A stretch of DNA of 64,000 bases from CADEED01 sp963711635 (GCA_963711635.1 CAVQEZ010000005.1:558001-622000); one strand, 5' to 3'. Numbered from the stretch's first letter, positions 1 through 9,492 are shown. The notes: a model not told the origin generated them from the sequence alone. Translations and numbers: made by a program.

Positions 1-1
1 C

Positions 2-463
2 GTCAATGCGAATACCTTGTTCGGCAACAACACCTGGGGCAGCCAGCTCGACCTGCATGAGGTCGGCGTGGTACCCACCGGGTTGCAAGGTGTGCGCAAC
101 GATCAGAGTATCTTCAATGCGCTGACGAGGATGACGGTCGCGGGAGGCCTGTTGTACTCAGACGGTGGCTTCTCGATCGACCCGGTGACACGCAGCATCG
201 TGCACACGTACAACCCCGGGATCTCCGCCAATTTCCAGGTGTTTCGCGCCAATCCCGCGCGTGACCGCGGCTACATGATTTTCCAGGATGCCGGCAGCAA
301 CAAGCAGCTCGCGGTGTTCCGGCTGAGCGATGCGGCCCTGTTGGTCACGGTGCCCATCCCGTACGGCAGCAATCCGCCGGTGTCGCTCACGTCCATGGGC
401 GCCAAAGGTGTGGCTTTCGGCACGTTTGGCGCACTGTTCGTGGTCGAAGGGCCGGATCTGTAG
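2..463 (+). CDS. C-terminal part of a secreted or repeat-type hypothetical protein (5' truncated)
   Basis: An open frame enters from the left edge and stops at 461-463 (TAG), giving about 153 residues. No start codon needs to lie inside the window; the TTG at 17 is probably internal. The sequence is rich in short beta-strand-like stretches (YSDGGFSIDP, GYMIFQDAG, LAVFRLSDAALL) with recurring Gly/Asn/Pro turns, which resembles one or two blades of a beta-propeller or Ig-like extracellular repeat protein. No Cys, catalytic motif or transmembrane segment is visible. I do not recognise the family, and propeller-like is inference from composition only. It is followed by a 130-bp gap before the next secreted protein gene. 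Confidence 0.6.
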   Translation, partial: VNANTLFGNNTWGSQLDLHEVGVVPTGLQGVRNDQSIFNALTRMTVAGGLLYSDGGFSIDPVTRSIVHTYNPGISANFQVFRANPARDRGYMIFQDAGSNKQLAVFRLSDAALLVTVPIPYGSNPPVSLTSMGAKGVAFGTFGALFVVEGPDL

Positions 464-595
464 CGGCGCCGTCGTTAATTTCGGTGCGGCGGCGACTTTC
501 GTGAGCCGTTGAGTCGGGATTTCACGCTTCTAGTGTGTGACAGTTCACCCAGCCCCGATAACACCCGCACTTTTCCCCGCTCGCAAGGAAATCTC

Positions 596-1564
596 ATGAA
601 ATACGCTCTTGTCTTATTGTTAGTCACGGTGGCGGGGTCCGCCCATGCCCAGCTGCTCGCGCCCACGGGTGCCAAGGCGCAGCTCACGGTCGAATACAAG
701 TTCACCAGCTCCGGCAATTACACCTCGTCCGCGAAGGATGTGATCGACAAGTGGAACGTGCAGCGCTCCATCAGCATGACGGCGCAATACGCCGCGAACG
801 CACCGCAGGCCTTCGGCGTCCTGCACAACGACACTGCCAGCCAGAAGACGGAGATGGCAGCCCTGCAGGCGAAAACCGCCAGCGCGCACAAGAAGCTGGA
901 GCCGATGCAGAACGACGTGATGGCGATGATGGCGAAGTGCGGCATTTCCATGGACGGCCCGGATGTGAGCGCGGCGGAAGAGAAAGCGCAGGAAGCCTGC
1001 ATGGAGAAGGCCGCTGCCGCATACGGCAACAACCTGGAGATGACCCCGGAGATCAAGTCCGCAGGTACCGACATCGCGTCCATACAAAAGACCGTGTCAG
1101 GCACGCGCTACCAGTTGTGGCAGCAGACCTCGCAGAGCGGCACCTACTCGATCGACGAGAACATCTCGAAGCAGGTGTTCGAGATGACCTGCACGGACAC
1201 CAAGGTCTGCAAGCGCGTGGTGACGAGCAAGGGCGGCGGCGCCATCCCGACGCCCCCGGGTGCCGGGCCGGGCGGTGTATCGATGGTCGAAGTGGATAGC
1301 ACCGGGCGCGACATGATGCTGACCCTGCCCATGCCGCTGGCGCCTCTGCCCATCACCAGGGCCGTGACGACGACCATCATCGATGACGACACCAAGGGCG
1401 GTCCGGGAGTCGCGCCGCTGTGGACCATGCCGGCCAACAAGCCGATCACCGTGGCGATTCCGGCGGGAATCAAGTCCGTGTCCGGCACCAAGACCATTGC
1501 CATTCCCGGCAGTCAGGCCGAGGCGGGCACGCTCACCGTGAACTGGAAGTTCACGTCAAACTAG
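596..1564 (+). CDS. Hypothetical exported protein (322 aa)
   Basis: The ATG at 596 is chosen because an AAGGA ribosome site sits at 585-589 and the encoded N terminus (MKYALVLLLVTVAGSAHAQ) is a clear Sec signal peptide with an AHA cleavage site near residue 18. The mature part holds a charged helical segment around residues 90-140 with three Cys and a C-terminal half rich in Pro, Gly and Thr. No known domain is recognised. It sits 8 bp upstream of a lipoprotein gene on the same strand, so the two are probably one operon whose products work together in the periplasm or outer membrane. That role is inference from adjacency. Confidence 0.75.
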   Translation: MKYALVLLLVTVAGSAHAQLLAPTGAKAQLTVEYKFTSSGNYTSSAKDVIDKWNVQRSISMTAQYAANAPQAFGVLHNDTASQKTEMAALQAKTASAHKKLEPMQNDVMAMMAKCGISMDGPDVSAAEEKAQEACMEKAAAAYGNNLEMTPEIKSAGTDIASIQKTVSGTRYQLWQQTSQSGTYSIDENISKQVFEMTCTDTKVCKRVVTSKGGGAIPTPPGAGPGGVSMVEVDSTGRDMMLTLPMPLAPLPITRAVTTTIIDDDTKGGPGVAPLWTMPANKPITVAIPAGIKSVSGTKTIAIPGSQAEAGTLTVNWKFTSN

Positions 1565-1572
1565 GCCAGTAC

Positions 1573-3252
1573 ATGCGAACCGCCATCACGTTGATCGTCT
1601 GCGCCGCGCTCACCGCTTGCGCGCGGGACAGTGAACTTCCCGCGAGCGCCGCCGCATCGCCGGCGGCTGCCAAACCGCACGCCGAGTTCATTCCCACCCA
1701 GGCTCAGATCGACCGCTTCCTCGCCGAAGGCCCCGATCCCACCCTGCGCAAGATCTCGGTGGCGGACTACTGGCTGCACTACAAGCTGATGCAGGCCACG
1801 GGCATCGAGAAGGAACTGGGCGGCGAAGCGCAGGCAATAGCAGCGCTCAAAGCGCTGGGCGAAGCCTATGAACGCAAGCTGCGCGTCGCCGAAGTCGACG
1901 TGCCGAAGATGATCCCGGCGGCGTTCACCGGGGAAGGAATGAGCAGCGGCTTCGTCGGCATGGGCATGGGCAGTTTCGTCGGCATGATCACGGGCGGAAT
2001 GACCAGCGGCGCCATCAGCAGAATGTCCGACAAGGAGCTGGCGGACCTGAGTGCCGCGGGGGCGATCAAGCACGAGGGCGGCGGCGGTACGGCCCAACTG
2101 CAGATCGGCAAGGATGGCTCGCTGAGTCAGTCCATGGAGTTCGACGTCAACGAGCATGGCGTCAACGGCAAAGTGCGCATGAAGATCAAGATGGATGCCT
2201 GTCCCGACGCAAACGGCAAGGTCACGGTCGATATCGAAGTGGACTCGCAGATGAGCGTCAGCGGCAAGCCCGGCACCGGAGGCCACGTCCAGACGAAGTT
2301 CAAGTACGAGCGCTACCTGGACGACGATGCCCACCTGATCGATACCGCCGATGGTGGCGCATCAAACCTGCGGGTGCGGATGGGCGGCTACGAGAACTTC
2401 GAAAGCCAGTCCGTGAACCTCACCATCGGCCACGAGCGCGGCGGCCAGACCATCTTCGAGCATCACGACGAGCAGGGTTTCAGCATCTTCAGGCAGGACG
2501 AAGTCGAGCGGACCCAGCAGTTGCTGCAAGCCACCGAACTACTGCAGACACTCATGGCCGAAGTCATGTTGCGCGGCGGCCTGGGGTCAGGTGGCTCACC
2601 GTGGGAAAGCGGGCGCTGCATCGACCTGAAGGCCACCAGCAGTCCTGCCAAGCGCAGGGGCATCCGGCCGAGCACTGCGTTCGATCTCGAGGCCATTCCA
2701 CGTGCGAAGGATGGCGGTGCGACGGTGGGCGGCACGGTGACCGCGACGCTGAACGGCGGATCCAGCCTGCAGCCCGGCAGCGGCAAGGTGCAAGCGGATG
2801 CGAAGTACGGCTACACCGGCCCGGAGAAGAAGGACGAAGCCGCCAACGTCGCATTCGAGTCGCGCAGCAAGCGCGGCGTCGGCAGGGCGACGCTCGAGTT
2901 CGATACCAAGAAGCTGCGCGCCTATCACATGGAAGGTGGCGCGGGCGATTTTCACGGGGTGGGCCAGGTGTGCGACCTGGAAAAGTCATTCGTCGTGGAA
3001 GGCGGCGGCAACACGGTACGTTTCGAGCCGCGTTCGCGCGATGGCGGCAAGTACACCTATTCCGGCAACATGAGCGGCTTTGGCGTGCACGGCTATGGCA
3101 CGTACCAGGTGAAATATGCCGACGACGTCGCGGTGAGCATCACCGCCACGGGACCTGGCACGGTTGAAACGCCGATCGGCCCGCAGTCCGCCGTCGACAC
3201 CGAGCAATACACGCTGACGCCACTCGGGGAATCCGCCTGCGGCGAGTCATAG
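1573..3252 (+). CDS. Hypothetical lipoprotein (559 aa)
   Basis: The ATG at 1573 lies 8 bp after the previous stop. The N terminus carries a lipoprotein signal with lipobox LTAC (Cys about residue 16), so the mature protein should be anchored to a membrane by lipid. Residues about 115-145 form an unusual Gly/Met-rich hydrophobic stretch (GMGMGSFVGMITGGMTSG) that could insert in or pack on a membrane. The remainder looks beta-rich with many Gly and Asp turns. No enzyme motif is visible and I do not recognise the family. The frame overlaps the stop of the convergent DUF2784 gene by 6 bp. Partner of the preceding exported protein is inferred from operon layout. Confidence 0.75.
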   Translation: MRTAITLIVCAALTACARDSELPASAAASPAAAKPHAEFIPTQAQIDRFLAEGPDPTLRKISVADYWLHYKLMQATGIEKELGGEAQAIAALKALGEAYERKLRVAEVDVPKMIPAAFTGEGMSSGFVGMGMGSFVGMITGGMTSGAISRMSDKELADLSAAGAIKHEGGGGTAQLQIGKDGSLSQSMEFDVNEHGVNGKVRMKIKMDACPDANGKVTVDIEVDSQMSVSGKPGTGGHVQTKFKYERYLDDDAHLIDTADGGASNLRVRMGGYENFESQSVNLTIGHERGGQTIFEHHDEQGFSIFRQDEVERTQQLLQATELLQTLMAEVMLRGGLGSGGSPWESGRCIDLKATSSPAKRRGIRPSTAFDLEAIPRAKDGGATVGGTVTATLNGGSSLQPGSGKVQADAKYGYTGPEKKDEAANVAFESRSKRGVGRATLEFDTKKLRAYHMEGGAGDFHGVGQVCDLEKSFVVEGGGNTVRFEPRSRDGGKYTYSGNMSGFGVHGYGTYQVKYADDVAVSITATGPGTVETPIGPQSAVDTEQYTLTPLGESACGES

Positions 3253-3642
3253 CCGCAGGGTCACTGAATTGGAATCGCGCCGGCGGCTGCGACGCGCGAT
3301 CACCAGGCCATAGCCGATGAGATTCGTGGCGATCAGTATGCCCATGATCATGAACTGCGTGCCGCGCGTGAGCCCGACCGGATAGATGATGGGGCCGAGG
3401 TAGTGCGTGATGAAGCCCTCGCCGTAGGTGGTTTGTCCGGCGAGATCGCGGAAATGATTCTCGAGCGGCGTGAGCGGGCAGATCCGCCCGCTGGCCTCGA
3501 TCCATACGCCCCAGGCGAGCGCGGGCAGGTGCAGCCACAGGAACCACGGCCTCCACAGCACCAGCAGCGAGCCTAGCAACGCAAACGCGATGAACAGGAA
3601 GTGGATCGCCATGACGGCGTCGGCGGCCAATGCGTAGCGCAT
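3247..3642 (-). CDS. DUF2784 family membrane protein
   Basis: The 131-residue product has four hydrophobic segments and the hallmarks of the DUF2784 family: an N-terminal ADAVMAIHFLFIAF helix, the WLHLPALAWGVWIE segment, the conserved ICPLTPLEN motif and a later GFITHYLGPIIYP stretch. The ATG is at 3640-3642. Its function is unknown; members are small inner-membrane proteins. The C-terminal tail is Arg-rich (cytoplasmic). It lies downstream of the RG-rich protein gene on the same strand, separated by a 12-bp-stem hairpin, so it is probably transcribed separately or attenuated. Confidence 0.85.
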   Translation of the reverse strand: MRYALAADAVMAIHFLFIAFALLGSLLVLWRPWFLWLHLPALAWGVWIEASGRICPLTPLENHFRDLAGQTTYGEGFITHYLGPIIYPVGLTRGTQFMIMGILIATNLIGYGLVIARRSRRRDSNSVTLRL

Positions 3643-3670
3643 GGCCGCGCATCATACGCGATGCCCGCCA

Positions 3671-3705
3671 ACCTTCGGCCGCCGAGGGGGGCAGCGGCCG
3701 AAGGT
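3671..3705 (-). terminator. Stem-loop downstream of the RG-rich protein gene
   Basis: A perfect 12-bp inverted repeat (ACCTTCGGCCGC at 3671-3682 against 3694-3705) with an 11-base loop lies 12 bases beyond the stop of the minus-strand RG-rich gene and just before the DUF2784 start. No T-run follows on the minus strand, so it may be a weak terminator or an mRNA-stabilising hairpin. Confidence 0.55.
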
Positions 3706-3716
3706 CTTCACCCGGA

Positions 3717-4642
3717 CTAGCGTTGACGATGTCGCCAGCCCAGCCTAGCAGCCTGCGAATGACCGCGAGGGTCGCCGAACCAGCCGCGATGATCCTCGCC
3801 GCCGCCGCGGCCCTGTGAGCCACCGCCGCGTTCGCGATCGTCATCGTCCGAGCTCATGAAGCGCCCGGAGTCGTCGCGTTCAGGGCCCCGGCCTTGGCTA
3901 CGTCCACGACCACCGCGTTCGTCATCGCCCGCGAACCGACCCGACTCGTCGCGCTCGCGGCCGCCGCCGCGAAATGATCCGCCACTCCGCCACGTCCGCC
4001 GCGATCGTCATCGCTCATGAAGCGTCCCGATTCGTCACGCTCACGGCCACCGCCGCGGAACGATCCGCCGCGGCCGCCGCGATCGTCATCGTTTTCATGG
4101 CGCGATCCGCGCGATTCCTGCCAGCGCTCGCGTGCCGCTTCGGCGTGTCCTTGTGGATCGCCATACCAGCCGCTACCACGGCCATACTCCCGGCCGCGCG
4201 AGCCGCGATCGTCGTAGTCATTGCCGCGACCGCCGCGGTTGTCATCGTCGCGGCCGAAACGACCATACTCGTCGCGCCCGCGCCCGCCACCTTGTTCATT
4301 GCGACCGTAGTCACCGCGGCCAAACATGCCGCCGACGCCGCGAGCGTAGTTGCTCTCCTCGTACTCGTCGTTGCCACGGCCACCGCGCGAGCCGCCGTAG
4401 TCGCGCTCGCCGTAACCTCGGTCACGATAGTAGTCGCCGTTTTCACCCTCGCTCATGAATCTGCCGCGATCGTCGCGCGGCGGCTCGACGCCGCGACCGT
4501 AATTCTCACGGTCGTAATTTTCGCGGCCGTAGTTTTCACGTTCGCGGTTCCAATTGTCGTCTTCCTGCCACGGCGATCCGCGCCGTCCGCCGCCGCGGAA
4601 TCGTCCTTCCGCATCCCGATTGCGATCGTATTGTCCGCCCAT
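3717..4642 (-). CDS. Disordered Gly/Arg/Asp-rich protein with GRFMS repeats (frameshifted near the C terminus)
   Basis: The ATG at 4640-4642 follows AAGGAG at 4650-4655. The product (about 307 residues after frame correction) is almost entirely Gly, Arg, Asp, Glu, Asn and Tyr. It contains repeats of the pattern DxxGRFMSxDDxxxRG and RGGRG, plus a copy of GWYGDPQGHAEAARERW that recurs as GWFGDPRGHSQAARLGW at the end. It has no signal peptide or folded domain and is expected to be intrinsically disordered. Near 3985 the frame breaks: continuing in the next frame restores GSFRGGGRERDESGRF and more repeats up to a TAG at 3717-3719. The shift equals -1 or +2 bases. It is divergent from the Gly-rich BON protein, suggesting a paired stress or condensate-like role (inference). 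Confidence 0.7.
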
Positions 4643-4990
4643 TGAAGTCTCCTTACCTCGTGAAGCTGAAGATGGAGCAAGTTCCATTCCACATTTGTGC
4701 GCGGACATTACGAATCGTTCACGCTGCTCCAGCGTGTGCGCGAATGGCGAAAACAGGCGCCGCGCGAGAATCGGCCGGCACGATCGTAGAAGAAGTCTGA
4801 CAAGAATCTCCCGATGCCAATCAACTCGCGCCGCGTAAGGCCATCGCATCGAATGCAATTTGTTCCGGCGAAAATGCAGCGATTGCGAATCTTTGCCGAG
4901 CAATGCGCATGCGGCGCCTCGCAGCGAGCTGGCATGGACCTTGCTCCTCACATCACTCCAGTTTCCCCCTTTCATTCACTGGAGTTTCAA
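4643..4990. other. Divergent intergenic region between the two low-complexity protein genes
   Basis: This 348-bp stretch holds the two ribosome sites at its ends and no convincing gene; the open frames crossing it are extensions of the flanking ones. It contains one short inverted repeat at 4720-4736. Promoters for both genes must lie here, but I cannot assign -10/-35 boxes with confidence. Confidence 0.6.
4720..4736. promoter_or_regulatory. Short inverted repeat, possible operator
   Basis: CACGCTG-CTC-CAGCGTG is a perfect 7-bp inverted repeat around a 3-base spacer in the divergent promoter region, 78 bp upstream of the minus-strand gene and 255 bp upstream of the plus-strand gene. It could be a protein-binding site or a small hairpin; no family is assigned. 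Confidence 0.3.
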
Positions 4991-6004
4991 ATGGCAAATC
5001 GGAACCAGGATAACTATCAAACCGGCTCACGCCGGTACTCGCAGGACTGGCGCGAAGACGACGACAACAATGAGGGTCAGGGGCAGTTCGGCCGTTCGCG
5101 CGACAACGACGAGCAGAGCGGATCCACGGGACGCTACGCGGGCTACGGCGATTTCGGCCGCGGCGAGTATGGCGGCGGACGCTCCGGCTGGAGTGGACAG
5201 GAGCGCTACGGGCAGAGCGGCTATGGTCAGGGCGGCTATGGGCGCAGCGGATCTGAAGGAGGCGACTATCGCCAGGGTCGCGGCCAGGGCGGTTCGGTCT
5301 CAGGCGATTACGGCTACGGTGGCGGTGGAATGCAGCGCAGTCGTTCTGGTGGCCAGGGCAACTACCGCGGTGAATCCGGCTACGGTGGTTCGCGCGGCTG
5401 GAGTGAGCCATACGGCGAGGGACAGCAGTACACCTCGAGCGGCGAATACGGCGGCCGCGGCACGGAAGAGTGGGGCGGCGGTTCGCAAGGGTATGGCGGC
5501 TCGCAAGGATACGGCGGCGTGCAGGGCTCGCAGGGCTACGGCTCTCGAGGCGTCGGTGGCTCGCAGAGCTACGTCTCGCAGGGTTACGGCTCGCAGGGCT
5601 ATGGCTCGCAGGGCTATGGTTCGCAGGGTTTCGGCCAGCGCGGCCAAGGCCAGGGCCAGGGCCAGGGCATGGGCCAGCATCACGGCAAAGGGCCTAAGGG
5701 CTATCAGCGCAGCGATGAGCGCACCAAGGAATTGCTGTGCGAACGTCTGCGCGACGACCCGGAGATCGATCCCAGCGAAGTGACCATCACCGTGCTGGGC
5801 GGCAAGATCACGCTCGAAGGCACGGTAGATAGCCGACAGACCAAGAACGCTATCGAAGAAATAGCCGATCAGTTCGGCGCGCAGGACGTCCAGAACAACC
5901 TGCGTATCCAGCGGCAGGGACAGCAAGCGGGTGAAACGCAGGGGCGGCAGGCCAAGACCGCGACCAGTGGCGACGACAACACCTCGACCAAGAAACACAA
6001 CTGA
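4991..6004 (+). CDS. Gly/Ser/Gln/Tyr-rich protein with C-terminal BON domain
   Basis: The ATG at 4991 has a GGAG ribosome site at 4981-4984 and gives 337 residues without a signal peptide. Residues 1-235 are low complexity (SGYGQGGYGRSG-like, then tandem GSQGYG units), typical of disordered, self-associating sequence. Residues about 238-312 form a BON domain: SDERTKELLCERLRDDP, then VTITVLGGKITLEGTV, then a helix and a closing strand ending QNNLRIQ. BON domains bind phospholipid or envelope surfaces in stress proteins such as OsmY; here the domain is fused to a long disordered tail and has no export signal, which is unusual. It is followed directly by a strong hairpin terminator. Confidence 0.85.
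   Translation: MANRNQDNYQTGSRRYSQDWREDDDNNEGQGQFGRSRDNDEQSGSTGRYAGYGDFGRGEYGGGRSGWSGQERYGQSGYGQGGYGRSGSEGGDYRQGRGQGGSVSGDYGYGGGGMQRSRSGGQGNYRGESGYGGSRGWSEPYGEGQQYTSSGEYGGRGTEEWGGGSQGYGGSQGYGGVQGSQGYGSRGVGGSQSYVSQGYGSQGYGSQGYGSQGFGQRGQGQGQGQGMGQHHGKGPKGYQRSDERTKELLCERLRDDPEIDPSEVTITVLGGKITLEGTVDSRQTKNAIEEIADQFGAQDVQNNLRIQRQGQQAGETQGRQAKTATSGDDNTSTKKHN
5480..5635 (+). repeat. Tandem coding repeats of about 15 bp (GSQGY units)
   Basis: Within the BON-protein gene the unit Gly-Ser-Gln-Gly-Tyr recurs, cleanest at about 5566-5635 where four near-identical 15-bp copies follow each other. Copies differ mainly at third codon positions, so selection appears to hold the peptide pattern. Slippage could change the copy number. 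Confidence 0.75.
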
Positions 6005-6010
6005 AAAAAA

Positions 6011-6040
6011 GGCCGCTACGGACCCACGTCCGTAGCGGCC
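6011..6040 (+). terminator. Strong hairpin terminator, likely bidirectional
   Basis: A perfect 13-bp stem (GGCCGCTACGGAC at 6011-6023 against 6028-6040) with a 4-base loop starts 7 bases after the BON-protein stop. It is preceded by seven A residues and followed by TCTCTT, so it can act as a factor-independent terminator on the plus strand and even more so on the minus strand. Confidence 0.85.
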
Positions 6041-6138
6041 TCTCTTCCGCGGGTGAGCATCGTCTGACCCGAATTCCACAACTCGCGTGCGACTTTGTCT
6101 GGCAGCGACGCCGCGAGTGAATTTGCGATCGTCGCCAC

Positions 6139-7211
6139 ATGAGGATCGCGCAGGTATCGCCACTCGCGGAAAGCGTTCCCCCGAAGCTGTACGGCGGCAC
6201 GGAACGCATCGTTTCCTATCTCACCGAGGAGCTGGTGCGCCAGGGCCACGAGGTCACGTTGTTCGCCAGCGGCGACTCGCGCACGTCGGCCGAACTGCAT
6301 TCGGTCGTCGACGCGGCATTGCGATTCGATCCGACGATCAAGGACCCGCATGTATTCGACTTGCTGCAATTCGAGGAAGTGCGGGCGCGCGCGGACGAAT
6401 TCGACGTGATCCATTTCCACACTGACTATCTACACTTCCCGCTGCTGCGCGAGCTCGCCTTAGGCAATGCTCTGACCACTTTGCACGGACGGCTGGATCT
6501 GCCGGGATACCCGCGCGATGTTCGCGCGCCATCGCAACGCGGCGCTGGTCTCCATCTCCAACAGTCAGCGGCGGCCCCTGCCGGAGGCGAACTGGGCCGG
6601 CACGGTGCTGCACGGGTTGCCCGCCAATGTGTGCCGGTTCGAGCCGGCGCCGCGCGGCGACTACCTCGCCTTTCTCGGGCGCATTTCCCCGGAGAAACGC
6701 GTCGATCGGGCCATCGAGATCGCACGCCGCGCCGGCATGAAGATCCGGATCGCGGCCAAGGTGGATGCCGCCGACCGCGAATACTTCGAAACCCGCATCG
6801 AGTCGCTGCTCTCGCAGCCGCATGTCGAGTACGTAGGAGAAATCGGGGAGCGCGACAAGTGCGAATTCCTCGGCCAGGCGCGCGCGTTGTTGTTTCCCAT
6901 CGACTGGCCGGAACCCTTCGGATTGGTGATGATCGAAGCGATGTCGTGTGGCACGCCCTGCGTGGCCTGGCGCGCCGGCTCGGTCCCGGAAATCATCAGC
7001 GAGGGCAGCAATGGGTTCATCGTCGATTCCATCGAAGGCGCGGTTGCGGCGGTGCACCGTGCCGCAGAGCTCGACCGTGCGCGCGTACGCGCGTCGTTCG
7101 AACAACGATTCTCGGCGGAGCGCATGACGCGCGATTACCTGGCGCTCTACCGGCGGCTCACGCGCCCGGGAAGAATGCAAGGCGATCGTGAAGCTCGCCT
7201 ATGTCGGCTGA
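6139..7211 (+). CDS. GT4-family glycosyltransferase (two single-base insertions)
   Basis: The ATG at 6139 opens MRIAQVSPLAESVPPKLYGGTER, the classic N-terminal nucleotide-sugar transferase start with a Gly-rich loop. After about residue 125 the frame must shift by one insertion near 6512, restoring NAALVSISNSQRRPLP, the GT-B C-terminal Rossmann part (YLAFLGRISPEKRVDRAI, residues about 175-192) and the donor-site segment PEPFGLVMIEAMSCGTP. A second insertion near 7165 would give a natural stop at 7209-7211, overlapping the next ATG by 11 bp and giving about 356 residues, a normal length. It transfers a sugar from a nucleotide donor; the acceptor is unknown. The overlap couples it to the glucan debranching enzyme. 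Confidence 0.8.
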
Positions 7212-9386
7212 ACCGCAGCTGCGCGGCGCGGACGAGGCGCCGCAGCCGTTCTACATCGCTGCGCACGATTCACTGGTCGACGAGCCGCCGCGCACACTGA
7301 AACATGGCGATACCTTTGCGCTGTTCGACCACTACGGCGATCTCGCCAGTCGTCGCGGCAATTCCCTGGGCCTTTACCACAAGGACACGCGGCATCTCTC
7401 GCGCCTCAAGCTCACCGTCGAGAAACGCAGCCCGCTGCTGCTGTGCTCGACCGTGCGCACCAACAACGCGGTGCTCGACGTCGACCTCACCAACCCGGAC
7501 ATCACGCGCGGTGAGGTGCTCGAGCTGGCCAAGGACACGGTGCATTTCACGCGCACCAAGTTCCTCTGGAATGGTGGCTGCTACGAGACCCTGAGGTTGC
7601 GCAACTTCGGTGAGAAAACGCTGCGGTTGCAGATCGACTTCGACTTCGATGCGGACTTCGCCGACCTGTTCGAAGTGCGCGGCTTCCAGCGGCACACGCG
7701 CGGCCGCGTGACCGCCAGCACGCGCGGCAACGATGCCGTGCGCTTCGACTACGCCGCGCTCGACGGCATCGCGCGCGTCACGGACATTTTCTTCACGCCG
7801 GCGCCGCGCGAGCTCACGCCGCGTCACGCCGCCTTCGAGGTGGAGGTGCCGCCCAAGCAGCATCGCGCCATCGTGATGTCGGTGCACTGTTCCGATGGCG
7901 CGAGGCTGGACGCAGCGCCACGTGTTCCGCGCCATGCGCGCCGCACGCCGGGAACTGCGCGACGCGACACGGCGCGCCGCGGCGGTGGACACCTCCAGCT
8001 GCGCTCGTCAACGAAGTGCTGTGCCGATCGATGGCCGATATCAGCATGCTGGTCACCGATAAGGAGCACGGTCCGTATCCCTACGCCGGTGTGCCGTGGT
8101 TTTCGACCGCGTTCGGCCGCGACGGAATCATCACCGCCATGCAGATGATGTGGCTGTACCCGGCACTGGCGCGCGGCGTGCTGCGGTTTCTCGCCGCGTC
8201 ACAGGCCACGCAGCTCGACGCGGCGCGCGATGCCGAGCCCGGCAAGATCCTGCACGAGACGCGCTAGGGCGAGCTGGCGAACCTCGGCGAAGTGCCGTTC
8301 GGCTGCTACTACGGCTCGATCGACTCGACGCCGTTGTTCATCGCGCTCGCCGGCCAGTACTGGCAGCAGACCGGTGATCAGCAGACCATCGACGCCATCT
8401 GGCCGAACATCCTGGCGGCACTGGAATGGATGAATCGCTACGGCGATGCGGACGGTGATGGATTCCTCGAGTACCGGCGACGCAAGGACAGCGGCCTCGT
8501 CAACCAGGGCTGGAAGGATTCGAACGATGCCGTGTTCCATGCCGATGGCCGGCTGGCCGAAGCGCCCATCGCGCTTTGCGAAGTTCAGGGTTATGCCTAC
8601 CTGGCGCTGATGGCGGCTTCGCGCATGGCTGGGGCGCGCGGCGACGCGTTGCATGCCACGCGGCTTTCCGAGCAGGCGCGCACGCTGCGCGAGAAATTCG
8701 AAGCGCAGTTCTGGGACGACCACCTGGGCCTGTACGTGCTCGCGCTCGACGGCGACAAGCGGCCTTGTCGCGTGCGCACCTCGAATGCCGGCCAGGTGTT
8801 GTTCACGGGCATCGCGTCGCCGGAGCGCGCGGCGCGCATGGCCACCGTCCTCTCGTCTAGCGAATTCCTGACGGGGTGGGGCATTCGCACCGTCAGCGAG
8901 CGCGAGCAGCGCTTCAATCCAGCCTCGTATCACAATGGTTCGATCTGGCCGCATGACAACTCTCTCATCGCGCTCGGCCTGGCGCGCTACGGACATACCG
9001 ACCTGGCGGCGCGCCTGACTACCGCGGTGCTCGACGCCGCCATTCACATGGATCTGCGACGCCTGCCGGAGTTGTACTGCGGCATGCGGCGGCGGCGCGA
9101 CAAGGGGCCCATCCTCTATCCAGTGGCCTGCTCACCGCAGGCCTGGGCGGCCGCCGCGCCGTTTGCGATGCTGCAGGCCTGCCTGGGGCTGGAGATCGAT
9201 GCTTCGCAGCGCCTCGCGCGACTGCGCTATCCGCGCCTGCCCGAAAGTTTGCACAGCCTGGAAGTCCGCGCCCTTCCGGTGGGCGACGCGACCGTGGACC
9301 TGATGCTGCGCCGACATGGCGACGACGTCGCCGTTCACATCATGCGTCGGCGGGGTGAGGCGGAGATCGTCACGTTGCAGCGCTGA
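7201..9386 (+). CDS. Amylo-alpha-1,6-glucosidase-type glycogen debranching enzyme (two insertions and one in-frame TAG)
   Basis: The ATG at 7201 overlaps the glycosyltransferase end. Residues about 15-240 are the bacterial GDE N-terminal beta domain (TFALFDHYGDLASR, GLYHKDTRHLSRL). The rest is an (alpha/alpha)6 six-hairpin glycosidase with VPWFSTAFGRDG, SGLVNQGWKDSNDAV and YHNGSIWPHDNSL, giving about 727 residues. Two +1 shifts are needed, near 7910 and 8005. A TAG at 8265-8267 interrupts HETR-x-GELANLGEVPFG, where a sense codon such as CAG would be expected. The enzyme should hydrolyse alpha-1,6 branches of glycogen-like glucan. Clustering with trehalose genes suggests storage-glucan turnover. 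Whether the stop is real cannot be judged here. Confidence 0.8.
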
Positions 9387-9492
9387 GTCAGGCCGCTCCC
9401 ACGCGCAACGTTGGGATGCGCCGATGGGGTCACACGAGGCAGGACGTGCAGTCTGCCCCTCACTGTTTCACCTACTTCGGCAAGGAGCGCCC

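Noticed and set aside
5480..5635. CRISPR-like or intergenic tandem repeats
   Set aside because: The repeats are 15-bp codon-phased units inside the BON-protein gene and encode GSQGY; there are no spacers.
8265..8267. Stop-codon reassignment or UAG readthrough in this organism
   Set aside because: Other genes here end in TAG normally (for example the protein ending at 1564), and only one in-frame TAG was found inside a conserved gene.
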